Shown: positions 22,921-33,671, counted from the first letter of the stretch. The stretch: DNA of 64,000 bases from Prinia subflava (GCF_021018805.1 NC_086247.1:1937501-2001500), one strand, 5' to 3'. Translations and numbers: made by a program. Notes: generated by a model not told the origin, from the letters alone.

Positions 22921-23519
22921 AGAGAGACAATTCTCAAAGGACCAAAGGAGAACAAACCAATAATTCTTGCTAAACCTGAGATCTGTGACCCCAGGCTGAA
23001 GAAAGGACTTAACACTTTCCTTCTCTCTTGGAAAAGACTTCCTCTAAGTTTAGTCCTTCTGCAAACTTTTGAATGAATGGGGCCCAAACCTCTCTGGGGA
23101 GATTCCCGCTGGCTTTGGCAGGATTTAGATCCAATTCAGTATCCCTGAGAGGGAATTCAGGATAGGCTCACCTTGATTTAATACTGATCTTTTAAAAATT
23201 GCTGGCTTGTCTATGTATTTTGAACACACACTTGTAGTTAACTACCTACAGATGTCACCCACCTCTGCATCTCAGATTATTTTGCAGTTATGGATTCATG
23301 TGTCCTCTGAGGTGGATTCAGTTGGGCAGAATCCTCCATCCTTATTCAATAACAAATCTGGGAAGCGAGGTTTCCGTACTTGCAGTGGTTGTACCACAAG
23401 ACTAACATCGTAAATAATGAACATCAACCTCTCCTCCTACTTTTTGTCCTAGTTTTTGTTCCTGAGCAGATGTGCTGTGAGGAAAATTAACTCCATCCAA
23501 GCCAGACCCAACTCAAAGG
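22921..23519. other. Unassigned non-coding sequence
   Basis: No gene or repeat recognised. Open frames are shorter than 70 codons. Confidence 0.45.
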
Positions 23520-24700
23520 CTGCACCTTGAAGTCTGTGTCCAGTTCTGGACCCCTCATTTCAAGAAAGATGTTGAGGTGCTGGAGAGTGTCCAGAGAAGG
23601 GCAACAAAGCTGGAGGTGAAGGTTCTAGAGAGTGATTCCCATGAGGCGCAGCTGAGGGAGCTGGGGGGAGCTTAACCTAGAGAAAGGGAGGCTCAGGGGA
23701 GACATTATTGCTCTTTACAATCATGTCTTGGGTGAAAAATGTAACCAAAAATGTGTATTCTATTTTCATTTGTTGAAACCCATTGGGAGATATTGTTCTT
23801 CTCTCCTGCTCCATCCATCCTACTCCTGCACCCATCCTCCTCCGAGGGACATCCCCTGTGAATGGGCCATTGAAGGCTCTCACATGACTGATAACATCCC
23901 CTCATCCCATTGGGAGATGCTCCACCCAGTGGGAGGAGCCAAAGCCTTTCCACCAGGATAAAACCAGCAATCCCAAACACCAATTCAGCTGGTTTTCTAC
24001 TGAATTCTCGGAGGAAGATCGAACCCATCTCACCAGCACTGGAACCTTTGTTCTACAGGATCATCTCTACTCCACAGAACAACATCTGTTACTCCAGGAG
24101 GACTTATCTGGACTGTTTCCAACACCCTGACAGCAGGGTGTCAGGTCATATCTCTGACTCTGTCAGGGTCTTCTAGGACTTTTGTTTCTTTGCTTGCTTG
24201 TTTTTGTACTACTGCATTTTTTAAAATATTCCTAGTAAACAACTGTTATTCCTATTCCCATATTTTTGTCTGAAAGCTCCTAATTGCTAAATTGTAATAA
24301 TTTGGATGGAGGGGTTTTTGCATTCTCCTTTCCAAGGGAAACTCGAGTTTTCCCTGACAGAGACCTGTCTTTCCAAACCAAGACAAATCACCTGACAGGA
24401 GGGTGAACCCAGGTGGGGACTGACCTTTTCTACCTGGGAACAAGGGACAGGACAAGACAAAACAGCCTCCAGTTGCACTGATGGAGGTTCAGGTTGGACA
24501 TCAGGAAGAATTTCTTCATGGAAAGGGTTGTCAAGACTTGGAAAAGGCTGCCCAGGGAGGTTTGGAGCCCCCATCCCTGGAGGTGTCCAAGGAACAGCTG
24601 AGGTGGCACTCATTGCTGTGGGCTGGGTGACAATGGGGTGATCATAGGGTGGACTCAATAATACTGGAGGTTCTTTTCCAGCTTAAATAACTGGGATTTG
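23520..24700 (+). repeat. CR1 LINE split by an LTR insertion
   Basis: The left part (23520-23723) reads 'gaagtctgtgtccagttct', 'gagtgtccagagaagggcaa' and 'gacattattgctctttacaa'. The right part (from 24391) resumes with 'cctgacaggagggtgaa' and continues through 'ttggacatcaggaagaatt' and 'ccctggaggtgtccaag' to 'ttcttttccagcttaaa'. Joined across the LTR the two parts give a continuous CR1, apart from the 5-bp target duplication AATCA. The CR1 is therefore older than the LTR. Confidence 0.93.
23724..24385 (+). mobile_element. Solo ERV LTR A (662 bp), nested in CR1
   Basis: Begins TGTCTTGGG and ends CCAAGACA, flanked on both sides by a perfect 5-bp target duplication AATCA (23719-23723 and 24386-24390). 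A 5-bp duplication is what ERVL-class integrases usually make. U3 contains an ATTGGGAG (inverted CCAAT) repeat and a GATAAAA TATA-like box at 23957-23963. A variant AGTAAA signal lies at 24234-24239. No gag, pol or env is present, so it is a solo LTR left by recombination between the two LTRs of a provirus. LTR B (24998-25667) and the longer variant C (31949-32565) are relatives. Confidence 0.92.
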
Positions 24701-24992
24701 GTGAAAGAGGCAGGCAGGCCCCGGGTGGAGCAATAGATGGAAGCTGCAGCTTTGTCATGGTGCACAAAGATATCAGAGCTAAACTCAAACCCAGCCATGC
24801 AGCACAAAGCGAACAGGAGCTGCAAAATCCCACAAGAAGGATAAATTAGCTCATGCTTCATTCCATCCTGGCTCAGTTAATATACTGATACTCGAGTTAA
24901 TGAATTTAAAATCAACTTGAATGCATCTCAAATGCTCTGGGGTTTCCAGACCTGGTTCCACTTTTTAGCTCTCTGACAGACACTCTGTGTAA
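24701..24992. other. Spacer between the inverted LTRs
   Basis: Unassigned sequence between the end of the CR1 and LTR B. No gene recognised. Confidence 0.5.
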
Positions 24993-24997
24993 CCAAG

Positions 24998-25181
24998 TGT
25001 CTTGGTTTAGAAAGACAGGTCTCTGTCAGGGAAAACTGGAGTTTCCCTTGGAATGGAAAATGTAAAAACCCTCTCCCTCCAAATTATTAAAATTTTGCAA
25101 TTAGGAGCTTTCAGGCCAAAAATATGGGAATAGGAATAACAGTTGTTTACTAGGAATATTTAAAAAAATACAAATACAGTA

Positions 25182-25216
<35 letters not shown>

Positions 25217-25667
25217 AGCAAACAAACAGAAGTCCTAGAAAACCCTGACAGAGTCAGAGATACGACCTGACACCCTGTTGTCACAGTGTTGGAAACCAAA
25301 TAAATCTTCCTGGAGTAACAGATGTTGTTCTGTGGAGTAGAGATGATCCTGTAGGAAAAAGGGTCCAGTGCTGCCGAGAGGGTCCAGTCTTCATCTGAGA
25401 ATTCAGTAGAAAAACAGCTGCATTAGTGTTTGGGATTGCTGGTTTTATCCTGGTGGAAAGGCTTTGGCTCCTCCCACTGTGTGGAGCATCTCCCAATGGA
25501 ATGAGGTGATGTTATCAGTCATGTGAGAGCCTTCAATGGCCCATTCACAGGGGATGTCCCTCGGAGGAGGATGGGTGGAGGAAGAGATAAGGAACAATAT
25601 CTCCCAGCTGGTTTCAACAAATGAAAATAGAATACACATTTTTGGTTACATTTTTATACCCAAGACA
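24998..25667 (-). mobile_element. Solo ERV LTR B (670 bp, minus)
   Basis: Same family as LTR A, opposite orientation, about 90% alike by eye across U3. It has its own perfect 5-bp target duplication CCAAG (24993-24997 and 25668-25672), so it is a separate insertion and not an inverted duplicate of A. The GATAAAA box lies at plus 25443-25449. It differs from A by an A30 run (plus 25185-25214) within the T-rich region before the polyadenylation signal. No retroviral interior. Confidence 0.92.
25185..25214. repeat. A30 run inside LTR B
   Basis: Thirty A residues at the site where LTR A has a T-rich but non-homopolymeric sequence, so the expansion is specific to this copy. Confidence 0.95.
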
Positions 25668-25808
25668 CCAAGCACCTGTCTGGGTCCTGATTTCCCCTGT
25701 GCAAAAGGCACCGTTTTCAGTACAACACTGTGAGAATAAACCCCAGCGTCCTTGGGTGCTCAGGAAAGAGCAGATAAAGCCTCAAGATAAAGAGGAAAGC
25801 AACTGGTG

Positions 25809-26120
25809 CCACAGAATCATGGAATTAGGGCTGGAAGAGACTGGAGAGCATCCAGTCCAACCCTCTGCCAAGGCAGGGTCACCTGGAGCAGGAATGTGAC
25901 CAGGTGGGTTTGGAACATCTCCAGAGAGGGAGACTCCACACCATCCCTGGGCAGCTGTTCCAGTGGTCTGCCACCCTCCATGAAAGAAGGTTTTCCTCAG
26001 GCTGAGGTGGAACTTGCTGTGTGTTATTTTATTGCCCTTGATCCTTGTCCTGTTGTTGGGCACCTCTGAAAAGGTGCCTCTTGACATCCACCTTGGAGGT
26101 ATTTATATGGAATTATGAGA
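25809..26120 (-). repeat. CR1 LINE 3' region, second subfamily (antisense)
   Basis: 'cacagaatcatggaattagg', 'agcatccagtccaaccctc', 'gggagactccacaccatcc', 'gttttcctcaggctgaggt', and a last block 'ttatatggaattatgagat' where this subfamily normally reads 'gatgagatcccctctc'. The pentanucleotide array begins at that point. Confidence 0.93.
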
Positions 26121-26383
26121 TCTCCTCTCCTCTCCTCTCCTCTCCTCTCCTCTCCTCTCCTCTCCTCTCCTCTCCTCTCCTCTCCTCTCCTCTCCTCTCC
26201 TCTCCTCTCCTCTCCTCTCCTCTCCTCTCCTCTCCTCTCCTCTCCTCGAATCTCCTCGAATCTCCTCGAATCTCCTCTCCTCGAATCTCCTCTCCTCGAA
26301 TCTCCTTGAATCTCCTTGAATCTCCTCTCCTTGAATCTCCTCTCCTCGAATCTCCTCTCCCCGAATCTTCTCTCCTCTCCCAC
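26121..26383. repeat. TCTCC pentanucleotide array with TCGAA variants
   Basis: Twenty-five perfect TCTCC units (26121-26245) are followed by higher-order units of 10 and 15 bp in which TCTCC alternates with TCGAA or TTGAA. Period 5 is kept throughout. The Leu/Ser-rich and Glu/Arg-rich open frames across it are artefacts of the repeat. Confidence 0.97.
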
Positions 26384-26667
26384 ACTCCTCAATAACAAGG
26401 ATCAATCAAGCCATAGTGAAGAACTTTCACTGTGCTCTGAGTTTGCATCCAGTTCACAAAACGGACATTTAATTGGTGATTTCATGAGTTTTCTTAAGCC
26501 TCCAGCAATGCCTAAATGTTTTGGAAATATGAACAGAGTCTGAAAGAGGAGTGACCCAACCTGGGCTGTCCTGGTGTTGGCTGAGCATTGGTCAGCAGGT
26601 GGTGAGAAACTGTGTTGTGCATCCCTGGCTGCTCTTGAGTTTTCTTTCTCTCTCTCTTCCATCATCA

Positions 26668-26701
<34 letters not shown>

Positions 26702-28009
26702 TACCAGTATTGTTATCCTTTACTTTGCTCCAATTATTAAACTGTTCCTGTCTCAACCCACGAGTTTTTGCTTTTCCCTGATTCCCCTCTCCACCTCCTT
26801 TATCCCTTGATCTGGGTTTCCCTCACAGCCACATGCTTAAGGCTAGGATTGAAACGAGATGGAAATCTTGGGGTCGCCAACACTTCCCACCCTTCTCCTA
26901 ACCTTTGCTACATCTTTTGTTTCCAAAATTCACATTCCCAACCAGACCATTTCCACAATTTCCATCACAGTCTCTGTGACAAGTCAGCAAGTCATTTTCC
27001 TTTCCTGTTGTCCAGTTTATCACAGATACAGAAGGGGATGAAGAAAGAGGTACATGATTTTTTCTTGTCTAAGTTGCTTTAAGTCTTTTCTGAGGTGGGA
27101 CATCAACCAAAAGCGACATGAGGACCGCAATTTCTATTTCTTCTTTATCAAATCAGCTTCTCCCTTTTGGATGAAAATGGGCAGCCTTGCTGAGGGCATC
27201 GTACCCAATCTTGGCTTAGGCAGGACTGCTGGAGAGAAAAAGGAGAAAACACTCAGTTGTTTCCCTAAATTACCTCTTGGAGAATCCTCCTGGAGTGCCA
27301 GCCTGAGTTTCCTATCCTGCAGAGAGCTGTTTTCCCCAATCCCTATCCTGGAAACACAGGCTGTGAACAAGCTGCTGCCCTAACTCTGGGAAAACCTTCA
27401 TCTTTAAACCAAGGGTTAGGTTGGAATTAAACTCTGGCACAGAGGTGCAAAACTTCAGCATCTTATTTAAAGGCAAGATGTGGTGGAATGGGGCAAGAAT
27501 CCCAGAGGGAGATGGTTCACATTAAAACTGAAGAAAGCACGTAAAACATAAAGGACATGAAAAATAAGAAACAGAGTCTGATAGCACAGAGGAAAATTAT
27601 CAGGGAAAAAAAAAGAAAGAATTTAAAAATAACCCCCACAAACCCAGACACAAGGAAACAGAACCTCTGGCATCTGCACTGCTGCTCTGATATTAAAATA
27701 TCTTTCTCCCTTCTTAGGCTGTGCTCTATCCTGGCCTGCTGGGGCAGAGCAGTGTTTGAGTCACTGGTGCCTGTTGGTTGCTGTTTCCAGCCTGCCTGGA
27801 TGGATTTGTCCGGGAGGAAAACAGATCTGGTGGGTGCTGCTGCCTCAGAGTTTGCTGGATTTTAAATCTCTGAGTTTCACAGAGGGAAGACACACCTGTC
27901 CTAGAGAGGGGAAAAATGTTTCTGTGCAGGTGTTAGCAGAGATCATGGGAAGAGTTTTTGGGTTTGAAGGGGCAGAGAGATCAAACCAGGCTCACTGAAC
28001 CCAGCCACG
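26384..28009. other. Unassigned sequence with an ATT microsatellite
   Basis: No gene. 26661-26702 is (ATC)n passing into about ten ATT units. The rest is unassigned; its open frames (up to 109 codons) lack motifs. Confidence 0.55.
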
Positions 28010-28150
28010 AACCCAGCACCACCATGTTCACCATGTCCTTGAATGCCACATCCACACAATTTTTATTTTTAGAATCATTTCCGTGGGGTGTCCATTCCAG
28101 TGCCTGACCACACCTCTGGTGAAGAATTTTTTCCTAATATCTCACTCAAC
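28010..28150 (-). repeat. CR1 LINE fragment (antisense)
   Basis: 'acccagcaccaccatgttc', 'aatgccacatccacacaat', 'tccattccagtgcctgac', 'ttttttcctaatatctcac'. The 3' tail is missing. Confidence 0.88.
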
Positions 28151-29162
28151 AACTTCTCAGCAAGCAGAGGAATAACCTGGGAGGAAAATCAGGTGTGGAT
28201 GCAGTTTCTTACAGGCCTTATAACAGCATAAAAAAAATCTTTATTTTTATTAGAGTTATCCATGTTTTTCACCAAGAATGAGAGGAAAGATTTTGTTCTG
28301 TTTTTCCAAAGATTTTTTTCCTCTCAGGCTGCAGGAGTGACCTCACTCTGCTTCTGTCATTGTCCCATGTTTTGTTGAGATGCACTGCAATCCCTTCAGC
28401 TTTTCAATGAATGTGTCCAAACCTCAAGAAGATTTTAATTTCCCAAAAGAAGAGGCAAGAGAGCATCCCCTGGGCTGGTTGGTGTGGAAAAGTGCTGGGC
28501 CACTGCTGTCACCCACAGACAGCCATCCTTCACTGAGTTCTGGCTCTGTGAATTACTGTTGAAGCTCTGGCATCATCCCCCTGCTCTCTCTTTTTTCCCT
28601 CTCAGGCTCAAATAAGTTGTGAATTATTTGGGTTTTTTTCACCCACTTCTCCTTGCTTATCTGCGAAACTGCTCAAAGACAAAAATCTCAGGCTTGTATG
28701 CAAAGCGAATTGTGCTTCTCAAAGAAATACAGTGATAAAGAAAAAGCAGGGAAAAGCAAATTCTGAACAGATGGGGAGTTTTTTGTACTTTATAAGCAAA
28801 AATAATAGGCAAACTCAATTTTCTGATACCCAGGCTGTGTCAGACTATTGTACTGCCAGTGAACAATAAAAGGAGGGAAGATGGTGAGCTGGATTGAACC
28901 CAAACACAATGGCTTTCTCTAAGCTTCAGGGCTAATCAGGGACTGTTTGAGACCAGAAAAGATTCCTGACTACATTCCCTGAACACAAAGCCACCAAACA
29001 CCCGCTTCTGCCTCGTGCCATCAACCAGAGCCCAGGGTTAAGCAGAAGAGAGATAAACCAGAGAGGAGGGTGGGAGGAGGGAGGTGCTGGTGTGCTCAGG
29101 GGATGCTTCTGGTCTCCTCCCAGTGGTGGAATGGAATCAGGATGGCCTGGGGACAATTTCAT
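28151..29162. other. Unassigned non-coding sequence
   Basis: No gene or repeat recognised. A 162-codon minus-strand open frame (28932-29420) crosses the next CR1 and has no motif, so I do not call it. Confidence 0.5.
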
Positions 29163-29331
29163 CGGGAACAGGCTGCCTGGGGAAGTGGTGGAGTCACTGT
29201 CCCTGGAAGTGTTCAAATAATGAGCTGAAGTGGCATTTTGTGGTTTATTGGGCATGGTGGTGCTTGGTTGAAGGCTGGACTTGACGACCTTGGAGGTCTT
29301 TCCCAGCCTTAATGACTCAATGATTCCCTGA
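29163..29331 (+). repeat. CR1 LINE 3' end
   Basis: 'gaacaggctgcctggggaag', 'gtccctggaagtgttcaaa', 'gcttggttgaaggctggact', 'cttggaggtctttcccagc' and the tail 'aatgactcaatgattccctg'. Confidence 0.94.
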
Positions 29332-30019
29332 TTTTGTGGCCTGCCAGCAGTCAATTCTTGGCTGCCATTCCCCTGCAGAGCCTGCTCCTTCCCTGTTCTC
29401 CTGGTAATCCAGCCCTGCACAGGTATCCCAGTGCCAGTGTGTTATTTCTTCATTTAGCACTGCCTGTCTACCTCCTTTCATCCTTCCTTGCCCATTTCCC
29501 ACTGTATCTCTTCCCCTTGTTTGTCCTCAGCAGCTTTTGTTTGAATTAAATCTCTTTTATTTGCTCTCTGGGGGAGGGAGGCTGTTCAAGCTCCGTTTGC
29601 CTCAGAGCAGAGGCATAACAAGATGGGATGTGCTCAGCCAGTGGCATTTCATCCATCAGCACTATTAACTCTGGAGCAGAGTCCTTTCATTTTCATTCTT
29701 TCCATGTTTCCTCCACATCACATAACCAATTCTTCACTTTTCCCTACACCACTAACTCAATTTTTACATATTACACCCCTACAATACTTTGCAGCCTCTA
29801 TAAAAGATATTTATATTCTAATTATTGCTTTGGCCCCTGGTATAACTTCTAAGGAGACTAAACCTCAAACGTATTTTACATAGTGCTGCTCCCTGCTAGC
29901 AAAGGTCTGTAGGAAACTTCCCTGGAAGCTTTGTTTAATCCCAAATCCTGCTGCCTTTTACATGGACACAGCTGCCAATGCATCTTCAGCTTGGCCTGCA
30001 CCTGGATCCTCCAGACACA
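29332..30019. other. Unassigned sequence with a G-poor stretch
   Basis: No gene. 29690-29880 is notably poor in G on the plus strand with an 86-codon open frame. I looked for a mitochondrial or retroviral protein there and found none I could name. Confidence 0.4.
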
Positions 30020-30196
30020 CGCAAGGGGAAACAGCCTCAAGCTGTTCCAGGGGAGGTCCAGGCTGGATACTGGGAAAGATTTCTGCACTGAAAAAGTGGT
30101 TGAGTCGAATAGACTGTCCAGGGAAGTGGTGGAGTCACCACCTCTGGAAGTTAAAAAAACACTTCATGATGTGGTTTAATGAACACAGCGGTGTTT
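30020..30196 (+). repeat. CR1 LINE cut off by an LTR
   Basis: 'aaggggaaacagcctcaag', 'gttccaggggaggtccagg', 'gactgtccagggaagtggtg', 'tgtggtttaatgaacacag'. CR1 homology stops at the left edge of the composite LTR and I cannot find the missing last ~60 bp on the far side. Confidence 0.88.
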
Positions 30197-31525
30197 TGTG
30201 GTGGTGTGTTTTTCTTTGTGCATATTTTTGTAAACCCTTTTGAACGGTTTGTTCATGTTTTCCCCTGTGATGTGTACGGTTTTACCCAGGGTTTTCTCCT
30301 TCCTCTCCTGGGTGTCATTCATCCCCTACACCCACCTGTTACCTCATCTACACAATGTCAATCCTCCCGAATTCCTACCCCTTGTTCCAGAGAATTCCCT
30401 GTCAGTCCTAAACCCCTCCCTGGAATTCCCCTATTCCATGAGGCCCTATTGGTCCATGTGACCCTTTCCACTCCCTTTGTCTCTCCTATTGGTTCTCAAA
30501 ATTTAAGTCCCGCCCTTATCTCCTCCTCATTGTATCCCTGACTCGTGAAGAATTGTGTCCTCCCCCTGTTCCTCCCCTGTTTAAAATAGTGTGCAAGACG
30601 CAGTTTTGTTTTTTTAATCACTGCCCCCACTGGGGAATAAAATCCTTTGGGAAGTGTAAGAGAAGTCCCAGTGCGGAGAGGTCTGAGAGAGGCAGGACTC
30701 TGTTCCAAAACGCTGTTTTATTGCAGAGATGGTGTCACAGCAGTCCTGGGTCGTGGGTGACACAGAGCCCAGCCTAAAAGCTGCCAGCTACAGCTTGTAG
30801 GCACACCTGAAGCCCCAAGTCCGAAGCCTGAAGTCACTTTAGCATTGGTTACAATGCATGATATAGTTTAAATGCATTATGAAGTTTCTTTGCTGAACCT
30901 CTTAGTACATAGAAATCCATCAGCATTACACACAATACCTTTACATTTACCTATGGCCTATCACAACCAATATCATCACCATTTTATGGTTAGTACAATC
31001 CAATCATCCCAAGTTAGTATGTTACAGTTTAAACTCAAAGTTGCTTTTCTGTTTTCTTGCAGTGGAGAATTCCTAGATTTTTTCTCTACTTGGTAAAAAC
31101 ATGGGTTTTGTTTGCCTGTAGTATCTTTTGCTTTTCTAAGACCTATTTTTGCTAGGTAAGAACACCTTCTTTGTTTGTGGTCAATATATCCTTTGCTCTA
31201 ACTATAAAAATCTCCTTCCAAATCGACTTAACCTTTGGTTTCTTAGTTGTCCAGTAGCAACTGGCTCAGCAATTCTTAATTTAAACACCTATATCAAAGC
31301 TGGCTTTCATCTCTATTTCACTTACAGGTTCCACATTCAGGGAGCCTTCTGCAAAGCATTCATATCTGTAAAACTTTCTTGTTAAACTTTAATCTTCTCC
31401 AACACAGAAGGACAGGAGAGACGTCTCTTCTTTGTCCCAGTCCTGGACACCGAGCCACCAGCTGCCACTGAGAGCAGGCGGCCCTGCTCTGCACCGCTGT
31501 GGCAGTGCATTTCCACACCCCAGCA
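30197..31525 (+). mobile_element. Outer solo LTR, interrupted by another LTR
   Basis: Left part 30197-30654 and right part 31411-31525 make an LTR of about 570 bp once the inner element and its duplicated GAAG are removed. U3 has two inverted CCAAT motifs (30448-30452, 30488-30492), a TTTAAAATA box (30580-30588) and AATAAA (30636-30641). A 7-bp GGTGTTT occurs at both proposed edges (30190-30196 and 31526-31532), with a TG start and CA end. ERVK-type elements make 6-bp duplications, so this could be one plus a T slip. The edges are tentative because the flanking CR1 does not clearly resume. Confidence 0.6.
30655..31406 (-). mobile_element. Inner solo LTR (752 bp, minus)
   Basis: On the minus strand it starts TGTGTTGGAGAAG and ends CTTCTCTTACA, flanked by a perfect 4-bp duplication GAAG (30651-30654 and 31407-31410). 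Four bases suit a gammaretrovirus-like (ERV1) integrase, though four bases can match by chance. AATAAA lies at plus 30717-30722, about 62 nt before the 3' end, as expected for R-U5. Outside the GC-richer R-U5 end it is AT-rich. It sits 9 bp past the AATAAA of the outer LTR, so it inserted into that element's R/U5. Confidence 0.8.
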
Positions 31526-31532
31526 GGTGTTT

Positions 31533-31943
31533 CTGTGTAAGGGAAAGAGTTTCAGCTTGGAACATGTAAGGAAGTTAATCTAGAATTTTCTACAGCCTGC
31601 TCATTGTCACTGGCTCAGTGCCAGCACAGAGACAGTGATTGGGTTTTAGAAGTGCACCTCAAAGCCTGTTGCCAATTTCATGGGAAAGGTGCCAAATAGT
31701 CCACCTCAACAATCAGGTACTAAAGGGACAGCACAAAGGTGCTCAAGAAGCATTTTCAGGATGTTGTAGCAGGTAGATGGACTTTGTTCCTTATACTGTG
31801 CACAGCATTGTTATTTGTTTTTGTATTAATTTCTTTCTTTTATTAAACCCTTTTTCCTTTTTCAAGACATGCTCGATCATGCCGTCTTGCTGTTTATTAA
31901 CCCATTTCTCTGCAATGCTGGACCCTCAGAGGTATTGGGAACC
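31533..31943. other. Unassigned sequence between LTR nests
   Basis: No gene. A pyrimidine-rich stretch with TTTTATTAAACCC near 31840 has LTR-like texture, without definable ends. Confidence 0.4.
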
Positions 31944-31948
31944 CCAGT

Positions 31949-32565
31949 TGTACTGGTTTGAAAGCAAAACCAGTGAGACTCCAAGTCAGAAATACAATTT
32001 AAGAAAGGTAAAAATAAAATAAAATAAAATTAGATAAATGCAATAGTACAAAGGACCACTGACAGAGTCAGAATGCAAACCTGACACCCTGTTGGTCAGG
32101 GTGTTGGAAGCAGCCCACAGTGAGTCCTCCCAGAGTGACAGCAGTGGCTCTGTTGGAGTAGAGATGATCCTCAAGAAAGGGTCCAGTCATCCTCTGGGAA
32201 TCCAGTGGGAACAGGCTCCCTTGGTGTTTGGGATTGCTGGTTTTATCCCTGTGGAAAGGCTTTGGCTCCTCCCACTGGGTGGAGCATCTCCCAATGGGAT
32301 GAGGTGATGTTATCAGTCATGTGAGAGGCCTTCAATGGCCCATTCAATGGCCCATTCACAGGGGATGTCCCTGGGAGGAGGATGGGTGGAGGAAGAGATA
32401 AGAAGGCCCTGCCTTATCTGGTGTTATCAGGTGTCCCATTAACAGAAGGCATCTGCCCTCTTTCTACCCCTAGAGTTACAAGAGATAAGGAACAATATCT
32501 CCCAACCGGTTTCAACAGATGAAGATAGAATACACATTTTTGGTTACATTTCTCAGCCCAAAACA
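31949..32565 (-). mobile_element. Solo ERV LTR C (617 bp, minus), longer U3 variant
   Basis: Third member of the A/B family, flanked by an imperfect 5-bp duplication (CCAGT 31944-31948, CCAAT 32566-32570), which suggests greater age. The GATAAAA box is at plus 32241-32247. Three differences from B: an extra 87 bp in U3 between two copies of AGAGATAAG (32394-32402 and 32481-32489); a 12-bp tandem duplication at 32331-32354; and a different A-rich R/U5 end with an AAAAT pentamer run (about 32009-32030). Confidence 0.88.
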
Positions 32566-32655
32566 CCAATACACCACCTGGGTCAGAGCAGGACCAGGGG
32601 CAGCCACTCTTGGTGTGTGCCAGGGAGTGTGAGCTGGCGGGGTTTCTCCAGCACT

Positions 32656-32728
32656 GCGTCAGTGTTTGGTCAAAGGTTGGACTTGACGATCCCAGAAGGT
32701 TTTTGCCAACCTCAATGATTCCATGAAT
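32656..32728 (+). repeat. CR1 LINE terminal fragment
   Basis: 'gtttggtcaaaggttggact', 'tgacgatcccagaaggttt', ending 'cctcaatgattccatg'. Confidence 0.85.
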
Positions 32729-32817
32729 CCGCTGTCACAAAAAGCCAAGACCTCTCTGCGAGGGTTTCTGGAAGAGCTCTGGTGGGGAGAAGTGGAAAAA
32801 CCACACCATGTGGGAAA

Positions 32818-32866
32818 AACTTGGTGATCTTGGAGGTTTTTCCCACCCTTAATGGTTCTCTGTGAA
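32818..32866 (+). repeat. CR1 LINE terminal fragment
   Basis: 'cttggtgatcttggaggtt' followed by 'cccacccttaatggttctc': a second bare CR1 3' end 90 bp after the first, same orientation. Confidence 0.7.
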
Positions 32867-33671
32867 ATAATATTTCCACCAGGATGACAATTCTGAAAAT
32901 CCTTTCTTTATACCTCTCCCTTTCCACTAGAGGGCTGGAAAAGCAAAGCTTGTGCAAAGTGCAGTAACACACACAGAGAAACTCATTTATTCCTTGTGCT
33001 TCTGCGGTTATGCAAACTAATTCTTTTTGAATTATATATATATATTCAAAAGAACTATTTTATGTATTTCCTTATTTCATTTCTTAAAATGTCATCCAGG
33101 AACCTTTGCTGTGTGAGTTTAGGATGGCACCACAGGCGGAATTTACATGAAATAAAGCAGAAACTGTGGCACGCTGGAAAAGAAAACACATTTGTGTGAC
33201 TTGGAGTCTCCTGGGCCAGAAACAAGGTGACATCTTTCTTATTTTAGACACATCTCTCATTGCTGTCCATCCATGCAGCCATCCATGTCCTCTGATGCTT
33301 TTATTCTATCAACTTACTTATTAATTTCCCTAATTATTTAAACAAAATTAGTTCCTGCCATCTGGTTGTCTGCCTGCAAGTTCCACTGGGATTTGACTCC
33401 AAAGCTGGTGTGGCTGTTGTTCTCCTACTGAGATTTCTGCATAAAAAAACAGCTTTGGGGTATGTTTGAAGTAATTTTTCTTTAAGGAATGCTGCAGATA
33501 AACAATTCCTCTTCCTGGCCAGCTATGACTATCTCTTCAGATAAAAATTATAAAATTTTCTACGGATACAAATTATAAAAAAATAAAAATATTTAAATGT
33601 TTTGCTGCAGGCTGGTGTCCAAGGCTAAATTTGAGGACAAGTTTAGCTGTTTATCCGATACTACATTTATA
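32867..33671. other. Unassigned AT-rich sequence
   Basis: No gene. A short TA dinucleotide run lies at about 33033-33046 and an A/T-rich patch at 33540-33600. Open frames are under 70 codons. Confidence 0.5.

Noticed and set aside
23724..25667. A provirus with two LTRs
   Set aside because: The LTRs are in opposite orientation, each has its own target duplication, and the interior is CR1 and unassigned DNA with no viral genes.
26024..26405. Open frames of 90-124 codons (Leu/Ser-rich, Glu/Arg-rich)
   Set aside because: They follow the TCTCC array; a period-5 repeat is open in many frames.
28932..29420. 162-codon minus-strand frame
   Set aside because: Overlaps a sense-strand CR1 3' end and shows no protein motif.
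29690..29885. Possible nuclear mitochondrial insertion (G-poor strand, AC/T-rich open frame)
   Set aside because: The translated sequence does not resemble any mitochondrial protein I know in either genetic code. A search against a bird mitochondrial genome would settle it.
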